Shown in pieces: positions 6,460-14,093 of a stretch of DNA of 21,236 nucleotides. The stretch is taken from the IMG/VR virus record IMGVR_UViG_3300040856_000649, positions 1 through 21,236 of that record; one strand, 5' to 3'. Position 1 is the first letter of the stretch. Every line of letters begins with the position of its first letter. The stretch is from a virus. Below the pieces are notes generated by a model. The model was given only the letters and a program-made list of their open reading frames with translations, searched no databases and was not told where the DNA came from. The position numbers were made by a program, and so were the translations under genes.

Positions 6460-7521
6460 ATGAAGATTGCGATCGTTACCGATATTCACATCGGTGCTCG
6501 TGGTGATAGTAAAGTATTCCACGAAGTCCAAAGAAAATTTTTTGAAGAAGTATTCTTTCCGTATATTGATGAACACAACATTACAACTGTGTTCGACCTT
6601 GGAGATACATTTGATAGACGGAAATATATAAATTATGTATCTCTACAGAAAGGTAAAGAATTTCTATTTGACAATTTAGCAAAGCGTAATATAGATTTCC
6701 ATGCTCTTATTGGAAACCATGATACCTATTACGTAAATAGTAATGAAGTCAATAGTATGAATCTTCTAACAAAGGAATATCCACAATTTAACTTGTATCA
6801 AGACAAAGCAAAACATCTTGAGATTGGTTCAACTAAATTCTGTATGCTTCCTTGGATTAATAAAGAAAATGCAGAAGAGAATCTAAAATTCGTATCTGAA
6901 TCTGATGCTCATATACTTATGGGTCATTTAGAAGTAAAAGGTTTCGAGATGATGAAAGGTGCTTTATGTACTCATGGACTTGATATGAATGTATTTAAGA
7001 ATTTTGAATCTGCGTTCTCTGGTCATTTTCACCATCCTTCAAGATATGGCAATGTCGAGTACCTTGGTGCACCATACGAAATGACTTGGTCAGATTACAA
7101 AGGTAGTCGAGGTTTCCATGTATTTGATACCGAAACTCGAGAGATGACAAAAATTGAAAATCCAAATCGTGTATTTTATAAAGTATTTTATGATGATGCT
7201 GAATGGACAGTTGATACTGTTGCACAATACGATGTTGACCAATATAAAGATACCTATGTTAAAGTAATTGTTCAAAATAGAACTAATGCTTATCTTTATG
7301 ATATGTTTATGAGTCGTATGTCAGAATGCGGAGCAGTCGATGTTCGAGCAGTTGACGATCATATGAATTTGGATGCAGAAGGTGTTGATGAAATACTTGA
7401 TGAAACAAAAGACACAACAGAAATATTATCACAATACATTGACTCTCTTGAGACGAATGTCGATAAAGGCAAAGTAAAAAGTTTAGTTGATGAGTTATAT
7501 CACGAGGCACTTAGTTTATAA
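6460..7521 (+). CDS. 47: gp47 recombination endonuclease subunit (Mre11-like)
   Basis: 353 residues (T4 gp47 is 339). It has the calcineurin-like phosphoesterase motifs of Mre11/SbcD: D8 and H10 in VTDIHIG, FDLGDTFDRR near 45-54, GNHD at 85-88, MGH at 154-156 and SGHFHH at 187-192. With gp46 it resects double-strand ends to 3' tails for recombination-dependent replication. The gene is followed by 46 with a one-base TAATG overlap. Confidence 0.95.
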   Translation: MKIAIVTDIHIGARGDSKVFHEVQRKFFEEVFFPYIDEHNITTVFDLGDTFDRRKYINYVSLQKGKEFLFDNLAKRNIDFHALIGNHDTYYVNSNEVNSMNLLTKEYPQFNLYQDKAKHLEIGSTKFCMLPWINKENAEENLKFVSESDAHILMGHLEVKGFEMMKGALCTHGLDMNVFKNFESAFSGHFHHPSRYGNVEYLGAPYEMTWSDYKGSRGFHVFDTETREMTKIENPNRVFYKVFYDDAEWTVDTVAQYDVDQYKDTYVKVIVQNRTNAYLYDMFMSRMSECGAVDVRAVDDHMNLDAEGVDEILDETKDTTEILSQYIDSLETNVDKGKVKSLVDELYHEALSL

Positions 7522-9233
7522 TGCGAATTAATTTTGAGAAGGTAAAATATAAAAACATATTATCCACAGGAAATGTATATACAACCATTGAACTAAATCA
7601 AGTACCTAGTACATTAATTGCTGGGTCAAACGGTTCAGGCAAATCCACATTGCTTGATGCAATTGTATTTGGGTTATACGGTCGACCTTTCCGTAATATC
7701 AATAAAGCACAGCTTGTTAACTCTATTAATAATAAAGAACTTGTTGTAGAATTATATTTTAATGCTGGCGGTGATAAGTATATGATTCGTCGTGGTATTA
7801 AACCAAACATCTTTGAAATTTGGAAAAACGGAGCAATGATAAATCAAGACGCATCAGTTCGTGATTATCAAGAGTTCCTTGAATCTAATATTCTAGGTAT
7901 TAACTTTAAAGCTTTTAATCAAATTGTAGTACTTGGTTCTGCTACTTATATTCCTTTTATGGAATTGCGTGCATATCAACGTCGTGAGATTATTGAAGAC
8001 TTGCTTGATATTGGTGTGTTCTCTGTTATGGGTACATTAGCAAAAGATCGTATGTCAAGTATTAAGACTGAAATCAATGACAACAAATATGAGATTGAGA
8101 TTACAGAAAACAATATGCAATCAGCTGAAGAGAACAACGAAGAGATTCGTAAACTTAAAACAGTTGAGGTTGATAAGATTAAAGAAAAGATGTCTGAACA
8201 TATTGACTTAATTGAAGAAAAGAATACTCGCATTGATACTCAAGATGAAATACTTAAAGTACTATACGATGATATATCTGATAAACTTGATGAGAAACAA
8301 AAATTCCAAGATGCTACAGAAAAAAGAGCAGAGCTTGAAAGAAATCGTATTGCGTTTGATAAGGAACTATCCTTTTACGAACATAACGATGATTGTCCAA
8401 CTTGTAAGCAAGGTATTGCTCATGATTTCAAAGAAGGTCAGATTATAGAAAAGAATCAAAAGAAAGCTCAAATTGAAACAAGTCTTCAAGCAACAGGTAT
8501 AGTTATTAAGAAACATCAAGAAAGACTAAATGCAATTTCAAAAATTGAAGAACAGATACAAGAAATCAACTTTAAGATATCTGAAATCCGAGCTGAGATT
8601 AAAATGTCGAAGAACGCGCTGATTACATACAAGAAAGACTTAGACAATGCTCAGAAAGAGGTTGATGAAGTTGATACAAGTAAGATTGATAATCTACAGA
8701 AGAAATTAAATAAGCAAATAGAGATACGAACAAAGCTACTCGATGAACATGAAGTATTGAATATTGTGCAAACTATTTTAAGAGATGGTGGTATCAAAGC
8801 TAAGATCATATCTCAGTACATTCCTGTTATTAATAAACTCATCAACAAGTATCTTGCAGCATTTGACTTATTTGTTGACTTTCAATTGGATGAAGAGTTC
8901 AATGAAGTTATTCGTTCTAGGTTCAGAGACAAATTTACTTATGCTAGTTTTTCAGAAGGTGAGAAACTACGTATCACATTATCAATTATGTTGGCGTGGA
9001 GGTCTGTTGCGAAACTTCGTTCTTCCGTATCCACTAACTTATTGATACTTGATGAAACTCTTGACGGCGCTTTAGATGGCGTAGGTATTGAGAGTTTAAT
9101 TGAAACACTACATGGGTTGAATTCCGATGACAATATCTTTGTGATATCACATCGTGGAGACCAATTTGCTGAAAAGTTTGAAAACAACCTTAAGTTTGAG
9201 AAACTCAAGAACTTCTCCGAGCTCGCAGCATAA
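7521..9233 (+). CDS. 46: gp46 recombination endonuclease subunit (Rad50/SbcC-like ATPase)
   Basis: 570 residues (T4 gp46 is 560). Walker A is GSNGSGKST at 35-43. Two long coiled-coil arms flank a zinc-hook CPTC at 292-295. The ABC signature is FSEGEKLR at about 477-484, Walker B LLILDE at 507-512, and the switch histidine is in ISHRG near 546. It is the ATPase partner of gp47. The gene is followed directly by a sigma70 promoter and gene 43; the clamp, clamp-loader and regA genes found between 46 and 43 in T4 are absent here. Confidence 0.95.
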   Translation: MRINFEKVKYKNILSTGNVYTTIELNQVPSTLIAGSNGSGKSTLLDAIVFGLYGRPFRNINKAQLVNSINNKELVVELYFNAGGDKYMIRRGIKPNIFEIWKNGAMINQDASVRDYQEFLESNILGINFKAFNQIVVLGSATYIPFMELRAYQRREIIEDLLDIGVFSVMGTLAKDRMSSIKTEINDNKYEIEITENNMQSAEENNEEIRKLKTVEVDKIKEKMSEHIDLIEEKNTRIDTQDEILKVLYDDISDKLDEKQKFQDATEKRAELERNRIAFDKELSFYEHNDDCPTCKQGIAHDFKEGQIIEKNQKKAQIETSLQATGIVIKKHQERLNAISKIEEQIQEINFKISEIRAEIKMSKNALITYKKDLDNAQKEVDEVDTSKIDNLQKKLNKQIEIRTKLLDEHEVLNIVQTILRDGGIKAKIISQYIPVINKLINKYLAAFDLFVDFQLDEEFNEVIRSRFRDKFTYASFSEGEKLRITLSIMLAWRSVAKLRSSVSTNLLILDETLDGALDGVGIESLIETLHGLNSDDNIFVISHRGDQFAEKFENNLKFEKLKNFSELAA

Positions 9234-9237
9234 ACCT

Positions 9238-9256
9238 ATTGACATTCCCTGTCAAT
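9238..9256. repeat. Inverted repeat over the -35 of the gene 43 promoter
   Basis: ATTGACA (9238-9244), a 5-base loop, then TGTCAAT (9250-9256): a perfect 7-bp inverted repeat that includes the -35 box. The related promoter P7 has a looser version upstream (TGTCAA at 15842-15847). It could be an operator for a dimeric repressor, or chance. Confidence 0.45.
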
Positions 9257-9267
9257 TAGTGTATAAT
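9239..9267 (+). promoter_or_regulatory. sigma70 promoter P3 (gene 43)
   Basis: TTGACA at 9239-9244 and TATAAT at 9262-9267 with a 17-base spacer. It begins 5 bases after the gp46 stop. The leader to the ATG at 9294 is about 20 bases, and AAGG lies only 3 bases before the start codon. Confidence 0.9.
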
Positions 9268-9293
9268 GGTTATCTAAATTTACAAAAAGGCTT

Positions 9294-11852
9294 ATGGCAT
9301 TGACAAAATTCTATACATCCGTTGAAAGGTATGGTAATAATATCTTACATCGTGGTTATGAAAACGGCAAACGTTTTTCGTATCGCGTACCTTTTCAACC
9401 AACTCTATATGTTCATACTCCAAAAGCTGGAGAAGAAGGTTATCGTTCTTTAGAAGGTGACTTACCTGTATCTCCACACAAGTTTGGTGATATGCGTGAA
9501 GCAAAGAACTTCATTGAAGAATACAAAGGTGTTCATGGTATGAAGACCTTCGGTTCAACAAACTATGTCACACAGTTTATTCAAGAAGAATATCCTGACA
9601 AGATTACATATGACGTAAGTCAAGTTAATATTGTTTCATTTGATATTGAGGTTGACATCAGTGACGGTTATGCCAATATGGAAACGGCTGATAAACCTAT
9701 TACTTCAATTGCTTATCATAGTTCAAGAAATGATACCTATTATGTACTTGGTCGTAAAGATTACGACAAGACAAAAACTGTAACTGATATTCCACACGAC
9801 AAGATTGAGTTTGTATTATTTGATGGAGTTGATGGTGAACGTGCTTTACTTCAATACTTTATGAAATTATGGACTAATGATTATCCAGATATCGTAACAG
9901 GTTGGAACGTTGAGTACTTTGATATTCAATACATCGTAACTCGTATCATAGCATTACTTGGAGAAGATACTGCAAGACGGTTATCTCCACATAAATCAAT
10001 CAAACAAAGATCCCGTGAAATCTTTGGTAAAGTCAATTCAACATATTCTATTATGGGTGTTGCTGTTATTGACTATATGGATTGCTTCAAGAAATTTGGT
10101 TATAAGTATGGTCCTCAAGAATCATATCGACTTGACCACATTGCTTATGTTGTCCTTGGTGAAAAGAAAATTGATTACTCTGAATATGGTTCGCTGACTG
10201 GATTGTGGGAAGAGAATCCACAATTATATTTGGACTATAACCTTAAAGATACTCAACTGATTGCTCGTCTTGAAGAAGAGACAGGATTGCTTGCTTTGGT
10301 TATGACTGTTGCTTATGATGGTGGAGTTAATTATGGAGATGCTTTCGGAACGGTAGGTATTTGGGAATCAACCATTTATCGTAAACTGATGAAAGATAAA
10401 ATTGTTCCTCCACTTAAAGGCAGTCCTGGTCAAAGAGCAGGAGATCTTGTAGGTGGTTATGTAAAAGATCCTAAAGTCGGAATGCATCCTTGGGTTGTAT
10501 CATTTGACCTTAACTCTCTATATCCTCACTTGATGTTACAATATAATATGTCACCTGAAACATATATGCCTGATGACCGAGAATATGTAACTCAAGATAT
10601 GGTTCTGAAAGGTGAATATCAGAATGATCGTCCAAATGTATCAGTTGCTGCCAACGGTGTTTGTTTCTCAAATAAGAAACTTGGAATCATTCCTGAAATC
10701 ATTGATGAATATTATAATAACCGTTCAGTTATCAAAAAGCAAATGATTGCTGCTGAACAACAGTTTGAGATTGAAAAAGATCCTGCTGAACTGAAAAGAC
10801 TGAAACGCGAAATCAATCAACTTCACAATTCACAAATGTCAATTAAGATTGCCATGAACAGTTTGTATGGTGCAACTGCTAACGTATATTTCTTATACTA
10901 TATTAACGAAATGGCAGAAGCAATTACAACCTCAGGTCAGTTAAGTATTCGTTATGCTCAAAAATCTGTAAATGATTATTTGAATAAAGTTCTTGGAACC
11001 GATAATGTTGACTATATCATTTATATTGATACTGACTCTATCTATGTTGACTTTGGTCCTTTGATTACTGAAGTGTTCGGTACAACTGATATTGATAAAG
11101 ACAAAGGTGAAGAGTTCCTTGACCGAGTATGTTCAACAAAGATTGAGCAAATCATTGAGGATGGTTACGAAAAGCTTGCCGCTGATTTAGGTACTTATCG
11201 TAATGCAATGGTAATGAAACGTGAAAAGATTGCTCACCGTGGAATTTTTGTTGCCAAGAAAAGATATATACTGAATACATTGAACTCTGAAGGAGTTCAT
11301 TATGATACTCCAAAGATATCAGTAACAGGTTTGGAATCAGTAAGATCCTCAACTCCTGAAATCTGTCGAGAGAAACTCAAGAAATGTTTTGAAGTTATTA
11401 TGAACACGGACGAAGAAACAACCCAAGAGTTCATCAAAGATTTCAAAGAAGAATTTAAAAAGCTGGATCCTATTGCTATCGCAAAGACTTCAGGTGTATC
11501 TGAACTTAAAAAGTATCAAGAGAAAGGATCCATATATAAGAAAGGTACTCCGATGCATGTTCGCGGTTCCTTGATGTATAATCATTTCCTAAAGGAAAAA
11601 GGACTTGATAAGAAATTTGAAACTATCCAAGGTGGAGATAAAGTCAAGCTACTTTATTTAAAGGTACCAAATCCTATTCGAGAAAACGCAATCTCGGTTC
11701 CTGGGTTATTGCCTAAACAACTTGGATTACATGAATATATTGATACTGAACTTCAGTTTGATAAAGTATTCCTAAATCCTATTCAATCAATCCTAGATGC
11801 GGTTGGTTGGTCAGCTGAACGAGTAAATACGATTGAAGATTTTTTCAGCTAA
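9294..11852 (+). CDS. 43: gp43 family B DNA polymerase
   Basis: 852 residues (T4 gp43 is 898). The proofreading exonuclease motifs are intact: SFDIEVD with D117 and E119, NVEYFD with D210, and YNLKDTQ with Y315 and D319. Polymerase motif A is DLNSLYP at 405-411, motif B KIAMNSLYG at 518-526, and motif C YIDTDS at 577-582. KKRYIL follows in the palm. No inteins or split are seen. The C-terminus, TIEDFFS, resembles the tail by which T4-type polymerases bind the sliding clamp, and a near copy ends two DNA-modification proteins downstream. It stands as a single-gene unit between P3 and P4. The start fits the usual N-terminus of the family (FYTSVERYGNNI). Confidence 0.97.
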   Translation: MALTKFYTSVERYGNNILHRGYENGKRFSYRVPFQPTLYVHTPKAGEEGYRSLEGDLPVSPHKFGDMREAKNFIEEYKGVHGMKTFGSTNYVTQFIQEEYPDKITYDVSQVNIVSFDIEVDISDGYANMETADKPITSIAYHSSRNDTYYVLGRKDYDKTKTVTDIPHDKIEFVLFDGVDGERALLQYFMKLWTNDYPDIVTGWNVEYFDIQYIVTRIIALLGEDTARRLSPHKSIKQRSREIFGKVNSTYSIMGVAVIDYMDCFKKFGYKYGPQESYRLDHIAYVVLGEKKIDYSEYGSLTGLWEENPQLYLDYNLKDTQLIARLEEETGLLALVMTVAYDGGVNYGDAFGTVGIWESTIYRKLMKDKIVPPLKGSPGQRAGDLVGGYVKDPKVGMHPWVVSFDLNSLYPHLMLQYNMSPETYMPDDREYVTQDMVLKGEYQNDRPNVSVAANGVCFSNKKLGIIPEIIDEYYNNRSVIKKQMIAAEQQFEIEKDPAELKRLKREINQLHNSQMSIKIAMNSLYGATANVYFLYYINEMAEAITTSGQLSIRYAQKSVNDYLNKVLGTDNVDYIIYIDTDSIYVDFGPLITEVFGTTDIDKDKGEEFLDRVCSTKIEQIIEDGYEKLAADLGTYRNAMVMKREKIAHRGIFVAKKRYILNTLNSEGVHYDTPKISVTGLESVRSSTPEICREKLKKCFEVIMNTDEETTQEFIKDFKEEFKKLDPIAIAKTSGVSELKKYQEKGSIYKKGTPMHVRGSLMYNHFLKEKGLDKKFETIQGGDKVKLLYLKVPNPIRENAISVPGLLPKQLGLHEYIDTELQFDKVFLNPIQSILDAVGWSAERVNTIEDFFS

Positions 11853-11856
11853 ACTA

Positions 11857-11885
11857 TTGACATTTATATTAAAGTGTGATATAAT
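11857..11885 (+). promoter_or_regulatory. sigma70 promoter P4 (Sm-like/glutaredoxin/cytochrome unit)
   Basis: TTGACA at 11857-11862 and TATAAT at 11880-11885 with a 17-base spacer, starting 4 bases after the gp43 stop. The short leader holds AAAGGAG. Confidence 0.9.
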
Positions 11886-11909
11886 AAACCACACTAAAGG
11901 AGAATTGCT

Positions 11910-12200
11910 ATGAGCGATGTACAAATTGTAAGACTATCAACCGGAGAAGAGGTTGTAGCAAAAGTGGTATATGATAAAGGTTTCTATACATTAACGGATG
12001 GAATTTTGTTAGTACCAGCAGGTGAAGGTAAAATTGGAATGGTTCCTTTCGTACCTTACGCAAAAAGAAAACCAGTATCTATTGGTGAACAACATGTGAT
12101 GTTTGTTGTAGAACCTGCAGATGAATTAAAGAAACAAGTTATAGAAGCAACATCAGGAATCGCACTACCTGATAGTCAAGGAGGACTAAAGTTAGTATGA
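11910..12200 (+). CDS. Conserved small beta-rich protein, possibly Sm-like
   Basis: 96 residues. RLSTGEEVVAKVVYDKGFYTL followed by GILLVPAGEGKIGMVPFVPYAK reads as an open beta barrel of the kind seen in Sm/Hfq-like proteins, and proteins of this pattern are common next to replication genes in marine T4-like phages. The later VMFVVEPADELKKQV supports the same family. An RNA-binding or translational-control role would suit its position after gene 43, where T4 has regA, but this is only inference. A clear AAAGGAG precedes the ATG by 8 bases. The end overlaps glutaredoxin as ATGA. Confidence 0.5.
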   Translation: MSDVQIVRLSTGEEVVAKVVYDKGFYTLTDGILLVPAGEGKIGMVPFVPYAKRKPVSIGEQHVMFVVEPADELKKQVIEATSGIALPDSQGGLKLV

Positions 12201-12412
12201 TAAAAATTTACGGTAAAGACAATTGTGCATACTGTAATATGGCAAAACAGCTATGCGAATCAAAAGGACTTGATTACGAATACTTAATGCTTGGTGAAGA
12301 TTATCAGCAAGAAGAATTTTTTGAAACATTTCCCGGTGCAAGAACCTTTCCTCAAATACAAAAGGATGGAGAAAACGTCGGTGGCTTTATGGAATTAAGG
12401 GAATTATTATGA
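12197..12412 (+). CDS. Glutaredoxin
   Basis: 71 residues with the dithiol active site CAYC at 10-13, the cis-proline loop TFPQ at 50-53 and the GG pair at 62-63 that positions glutathione. Phage glutaredoxins usually reduce ribonucleotide reductase; no nrd genes are in the window. It overlaps the preceding gene and the cytochrome gene by ATGA, so it is cotranslated with a heme protein whose CxxCH cysteines need a reduced thiol state, although the two proteins would be in different compartments. Confidence 0.9.
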   Translation: MIKIYGKDNCAYCNMAKQLCESKGLDYEYLMLGEDYQQEEFFETFPGARTFPQIQKDGENVGGFMELRELL

Positions 12413-12717
12413 ATAAGTTTATTATCGCAATGACATTAGTATTATCAACAACTGCAGTGGCAGAAGATAGATTTGCGCCTATTCGTTCAACAATGAATAC
12501 TTGTGCAGCTTGTCACGGACCTCAAGGTCAAGGTGGAATCGGTCCTAAATTACAAGGACAATCTGCTGATGATATTATTACAAAACTATTGGCATATAAA
12601 AATAAAGAAATGGTAGGACCACAATCTGCAATGATGTGGCCGACAGCAGGTATGCTAACCGAAGGTCAAATTGGTATGATTGGTGTTTATATTTCACAAG
12701 GATATCCAAATGAGTAA
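12409..12717 (+). CDS. Secreted class I c-type cytochrome
   Basis: 102 residues. The first 18 form a signal peptide (MNKF, hydrophobic core IIAMTLVLSTT, cleavage likely after AVA), so the mature protein of about 84 residues should be periplasmic. The heme site is CAACH at 32-36, followed by GPQGQGGIGPKLQGQ, a pattern of c4/c553-type cytochromes. Candidate axial methionines lie in SAMMWPTAGML at 73-83. A final helix, GQIGMIGVYISQG, is the usual C-terminal helix. It would carry one electron in the host respiratory chain and would need host Ccm for heme attachment. The ATGA overlap with glutaredoxin and 8-base overlap with the MazG-like gene place it firmly in the phage operon. No frameshift or missing ligand is seen. 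Confidence 0.9.
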   Translation: MNKFIIAMTLVLSTTAVAEDRFAPIRSTMNTCAACHGPQGQGGIGPKLQGQSADDIITKLLAYKNKEMVGPQSAMMWPTAGMLTEGQIGMIGVYISQGYPNE

Positions 12718-13129
12718 AGATTGGGTTAAAGATATACAAGATATGCAAAACAAATATCAGACAAGAGATTGGGTTGCGAACAATGCAAATGACATTGACA
12801 AATTAAAAGCGTTTTTGAGATTTAGAATTGATTTCTTGGAAGAGGAATTAACTGAAACTCGAAATGCGCAAAAAGTTATCGACTCCGAAGAAATCGTAGA
12901 TGGTTTAGTTGACCTTTGTGTAGTGGCAATCGGTACTCTTGATGCCTTCGGAGTCGACCCTTATAAAGCTTGGGACGCAGTTCTCGAGGCAAACATGGCA
13001 AAAGAAGTAGGTGTAAAAGAAGGAAGGCCAAATCCACTTGGTGTACCTGACTTAATGAAACCAGAAGGATGGACGGCTCCATCTCATGAAGGAAATCATG
13101 GAGTCCTACCAACATTAAAAGGAGAATAA
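12710..13129 (+). CDS. MazG-like all-alpha nucleotide pyrophosphohydrolase
   Basis: 139 residues from the ATG at 12710, which has AAGGA 8 bases upstream (12697-12701); a longer frame from 12680 lacks a good site and adds residues encoded by the cytochrome C-terminus. The helical acidic motifs are FLEEELTE near residue 42 and IVDGLVDLCV near 60, the EExxE...D pattern of the MazG/HisE/dUTPase-like fold. The C-terminal KEGRPNPLGVPDLMKPEGW and SHEGNHG are characteristic of a marine-phage subfamily. The substrate may be a non-canonical NTP or dNTP, or an alarmone, as proposed for phage MazG; not determined here. Confidence 0.8.
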   Translation: MSKDWVKDIQDMQNKYQTRDWVANNANDIDKLKAFLRFRIDFLEEELTETRNAQKVIDSEEIVDGLVDLCVVAIGTLDAFGVDPYKAWDAVLEANMAKEVGVKEGRPNPLGVPDLMKPEGWTAPSHEGNHGVLPTLKGE

Positions 13130-13130
13130 T

Positions 13131-13358
13131 ATGGCTATGAGTGAATTATTAGTAAATGCGTTAATCGCAAAGTATGAAGGACAGATTGCTGAACATTCAG
13201 CAAACATTGCTGTCTTTTTGGAAAATGGAGTTGGAGTAGCAGAACATCCTGGTACGGTTGAAACTCTTGATGTAGAAGTGGCAAAACTTGCTGAGGCTGA
13301 AGATAAATTACAGTCAATTAAGCAGTTTGCTCTACCTGTTCCACCAAAAGTTGTATAA
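13131..13358 (+). CDS. Small helical protein of unknown function
   Basis: 75 residues, starting one base after the MazG-like stop with GGAG 6 bases before the ATG. It is mostly helical and charged (LIAKYEGQIAEHSANI, then VAKLAEAEDKLQSIKQF) with a loop VGVAEHPGTVETLD in the middle, so a short helical hairpin is likely. I recognise no named family, though similar short proteins occur in marine T4-like phages. It ends the P4 unit. Confidence 0.7.
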   Translation: MAMSELLVNALIAKYEGQIAEHSANIAVFLENGVGVAEHPGTVETLDVEVAKLAEAEDKLQSIKQFALPVPPKVV

Positions 13359-13391
13359 ATTCAATACCTTAATCGAACTCTTTGTATAAAT
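13351..13391 (+). repeat. Direct repeat TTGTATAAAT
   Basis: TTGTATAAAT occurs at 13351-13360, over the stop codon of the preceding gene, and again at 13382-13391 inside the late-promoter-like box. The two copies are 31 bases apart. The first gives TATAAATT, one base from the late consensus. Confidence 0.5.
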
Positions 13392-13392
13392 A
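13385..13392 (+). promoter_or_regulatory. Candidate late promoter (TATAAATA) before the mini-gene
   Basis: An exact match to the T4 late consensus recognised by gp55. Transcription would start near 13398, run through the TGTAACAT repeats, and reach the 22-residue open frame at 13453. Confidence 0.5.
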
Positions 13393-13394
13393 AT

Positions 13395-13435
13395 TGTAAC
13401 ATTAATGTAACATATTGTTTTCATTAGTGTAACAT
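13395..13435 (+). repeat. Three TGTAACAT boxes with 11-bp phasing
   Basis: TGTAACAT occurs at 13395-13402, 13406-13413 and 13428-13435. The starts are 11 and 22 bases apart, so all three lie on the same face of the helix. The vacant 11-base position (13417-13424) keeps only CAT and one T. The first two overlap the palindrome ACATTAATGT (13399-13408), and a 15-base unit (CATTARTGTAACATA) is repeated at 13400 and 13422. The pattern suggests cooperative protein binding (operator or iterons). Confidence 0.65.
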
Positions 13436-13452
13436 AAACAAACAAGGATAGT

Positions 13453-13521
13453 ATGAAATACTTACATAAATTGATGAAATCCAGCAGAATACAAAATGTT
13501 TGGAGAGTAATCCTAAAATAA
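13453..13521 (+). CDS. Possible 22-residue basic peptide
   Basis: An ATG at 13453 preceded by AAGGA (13444-13448) opens a 22-codon frame: MKYLHKLMKSSR, then IQNVWRVILK. The product would be a basic, amphipathic helix. In its favour, promoter P5 begins 3 bases after its stop codon, as six other promoters do after stops of real genes. It is too short for statistical support from composition. Confidence 0.4.
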   Translation: MKYLHKLMKSSRIQNVWRVILK

Positions 13522-13524
13522 CTA

Positions 13525-13553
13525 TTGACATTTCGTAGGAAGTAGAGTATAAT
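13525..13553 (+). promoter_or_regulatory. sigma70 promoter P5
   Basis: TTGACA at 13525-13530 and TATAAT at 13548-13553 with a 17-base spacer, in the usual AACTATTGACATTT context. It serves the gene at 13584. The leader of about 24 bases has no visible Shine-Dalgarno. Confidence 0.9.
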
Positions 13554-13583
13554 ATATCTATAAATTAAAATAGACTTTATATT

Positions 13584-14090
13584 ATGCAAACAGAAATGTT
13601 TAACGAAGACCTGTCGATAGATGGGTCTTTATTAAAAGAACATCTAAGTAAGATGATATTCATCGGCACGTTAAAAATAAACGGAGAGCAGCTTGAGTAT
13701 CAAAAATCACCAAACATTCAACGCAAAGAACTAAATGAAGATTTAGTATATTATATGGTGTGTAAAGGTCAATTAATGAAAATTGGCATAGCAGGCGGTA
13801 TGATGGGTTGGAATGGTCGTGTAGGAATGTACCGAAAAGGTATTCTTAATGGCAAAGGTGATGGAACAAATCACAGAATCTTTCGTATTATGAAAGAACG
13901 CAAATTAACCAAAGAACTTATTTACGTATTTGGAATTTATACACCTCCACAGGTTGTTGATGTAATATGTCCTATGAATGGAACAGTTATGCAGCAAGAA
14001 GTTCAAATACATCGTAATATAGAAAGGTCTTTAACCGCAGAGTTTTTATCAGAAGGTTATGAGTTACCTTTCAGTAAGCAATTAAATTAA
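13584..14090 (+). CDS. Hypothetical protein, possibly divergent GIY-YIG nuclease-like
   Basis: 168 residues. The centre, LVYYMVCKGQLMKIGIAGG (about 54-72) followed by GRVGMYR, resembles the GIY-YIG fold: an hYYh strand, a short turn, a KIG strand and a conserved arginine (R79) on the next helix. A candidate acidic residue is E153 in TAEFLSEGYELP, or E139. GIY-YIG enzymes cut DNA as homing, repair or restriction endonucleases. The canonical Gly-Ile-Tyr is missing, so this may be an inactive or re-purposed relative, or unrelated. It is a single-gene unit between P5 and P6. No ribosome binding site is evident before the ATG at 13584 or the next ATG at 13596. Confidence 0.4.
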   Translation: MQTEMFNEDLSIDGSLLKEHLSKMIFIGTLKINGEQLEYQKSPNIQRKELNEDLVYYMVCKGQLMKIGIAGGMMGWNGRVGMYRKGILNGKGDGTNHRIFRIMKERKLTKELIYVFGIYTPPQVVDVICPMNGTVMQQEVQIHRNIERSLTAEFLSEGYELPFSKQLN

Positions 14091-14093
14091 CTA

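Noticed and set aside
6668-6695. TTGACA with TATAGA, 16-base spacer, inside gene 47
   Set aside because: The -10 fits only partly and nothing about the position suggests a transcription unit.
7307-9208. Long minus-strand open frames opposite genes 47 and 46
   Set aside because: They lie opposite strong coding sequence, lack start signals and have composition typical of reverse-strand shadows.
11829-11856. T-rich end of gene 43 as an intrinsic terminator
   Set aside because: The T-run encodes Asp-Phe-Phe and no stable GC stem precedes it.
12680-12709. Earlier start for the MazG-like gene
   Set aside because: It would add ten residues translated across the cytochrome C-terminus without a ribosome binding site; the ATG at 12710 has AAGGA at good spacing.
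13559-13566. TATAAATT before the gene at 13584 as a late promoter
   Set aside because: One mismatch to the consensus and immediately beside the P5 -10 box; not separable from AT-rich leader sequence.
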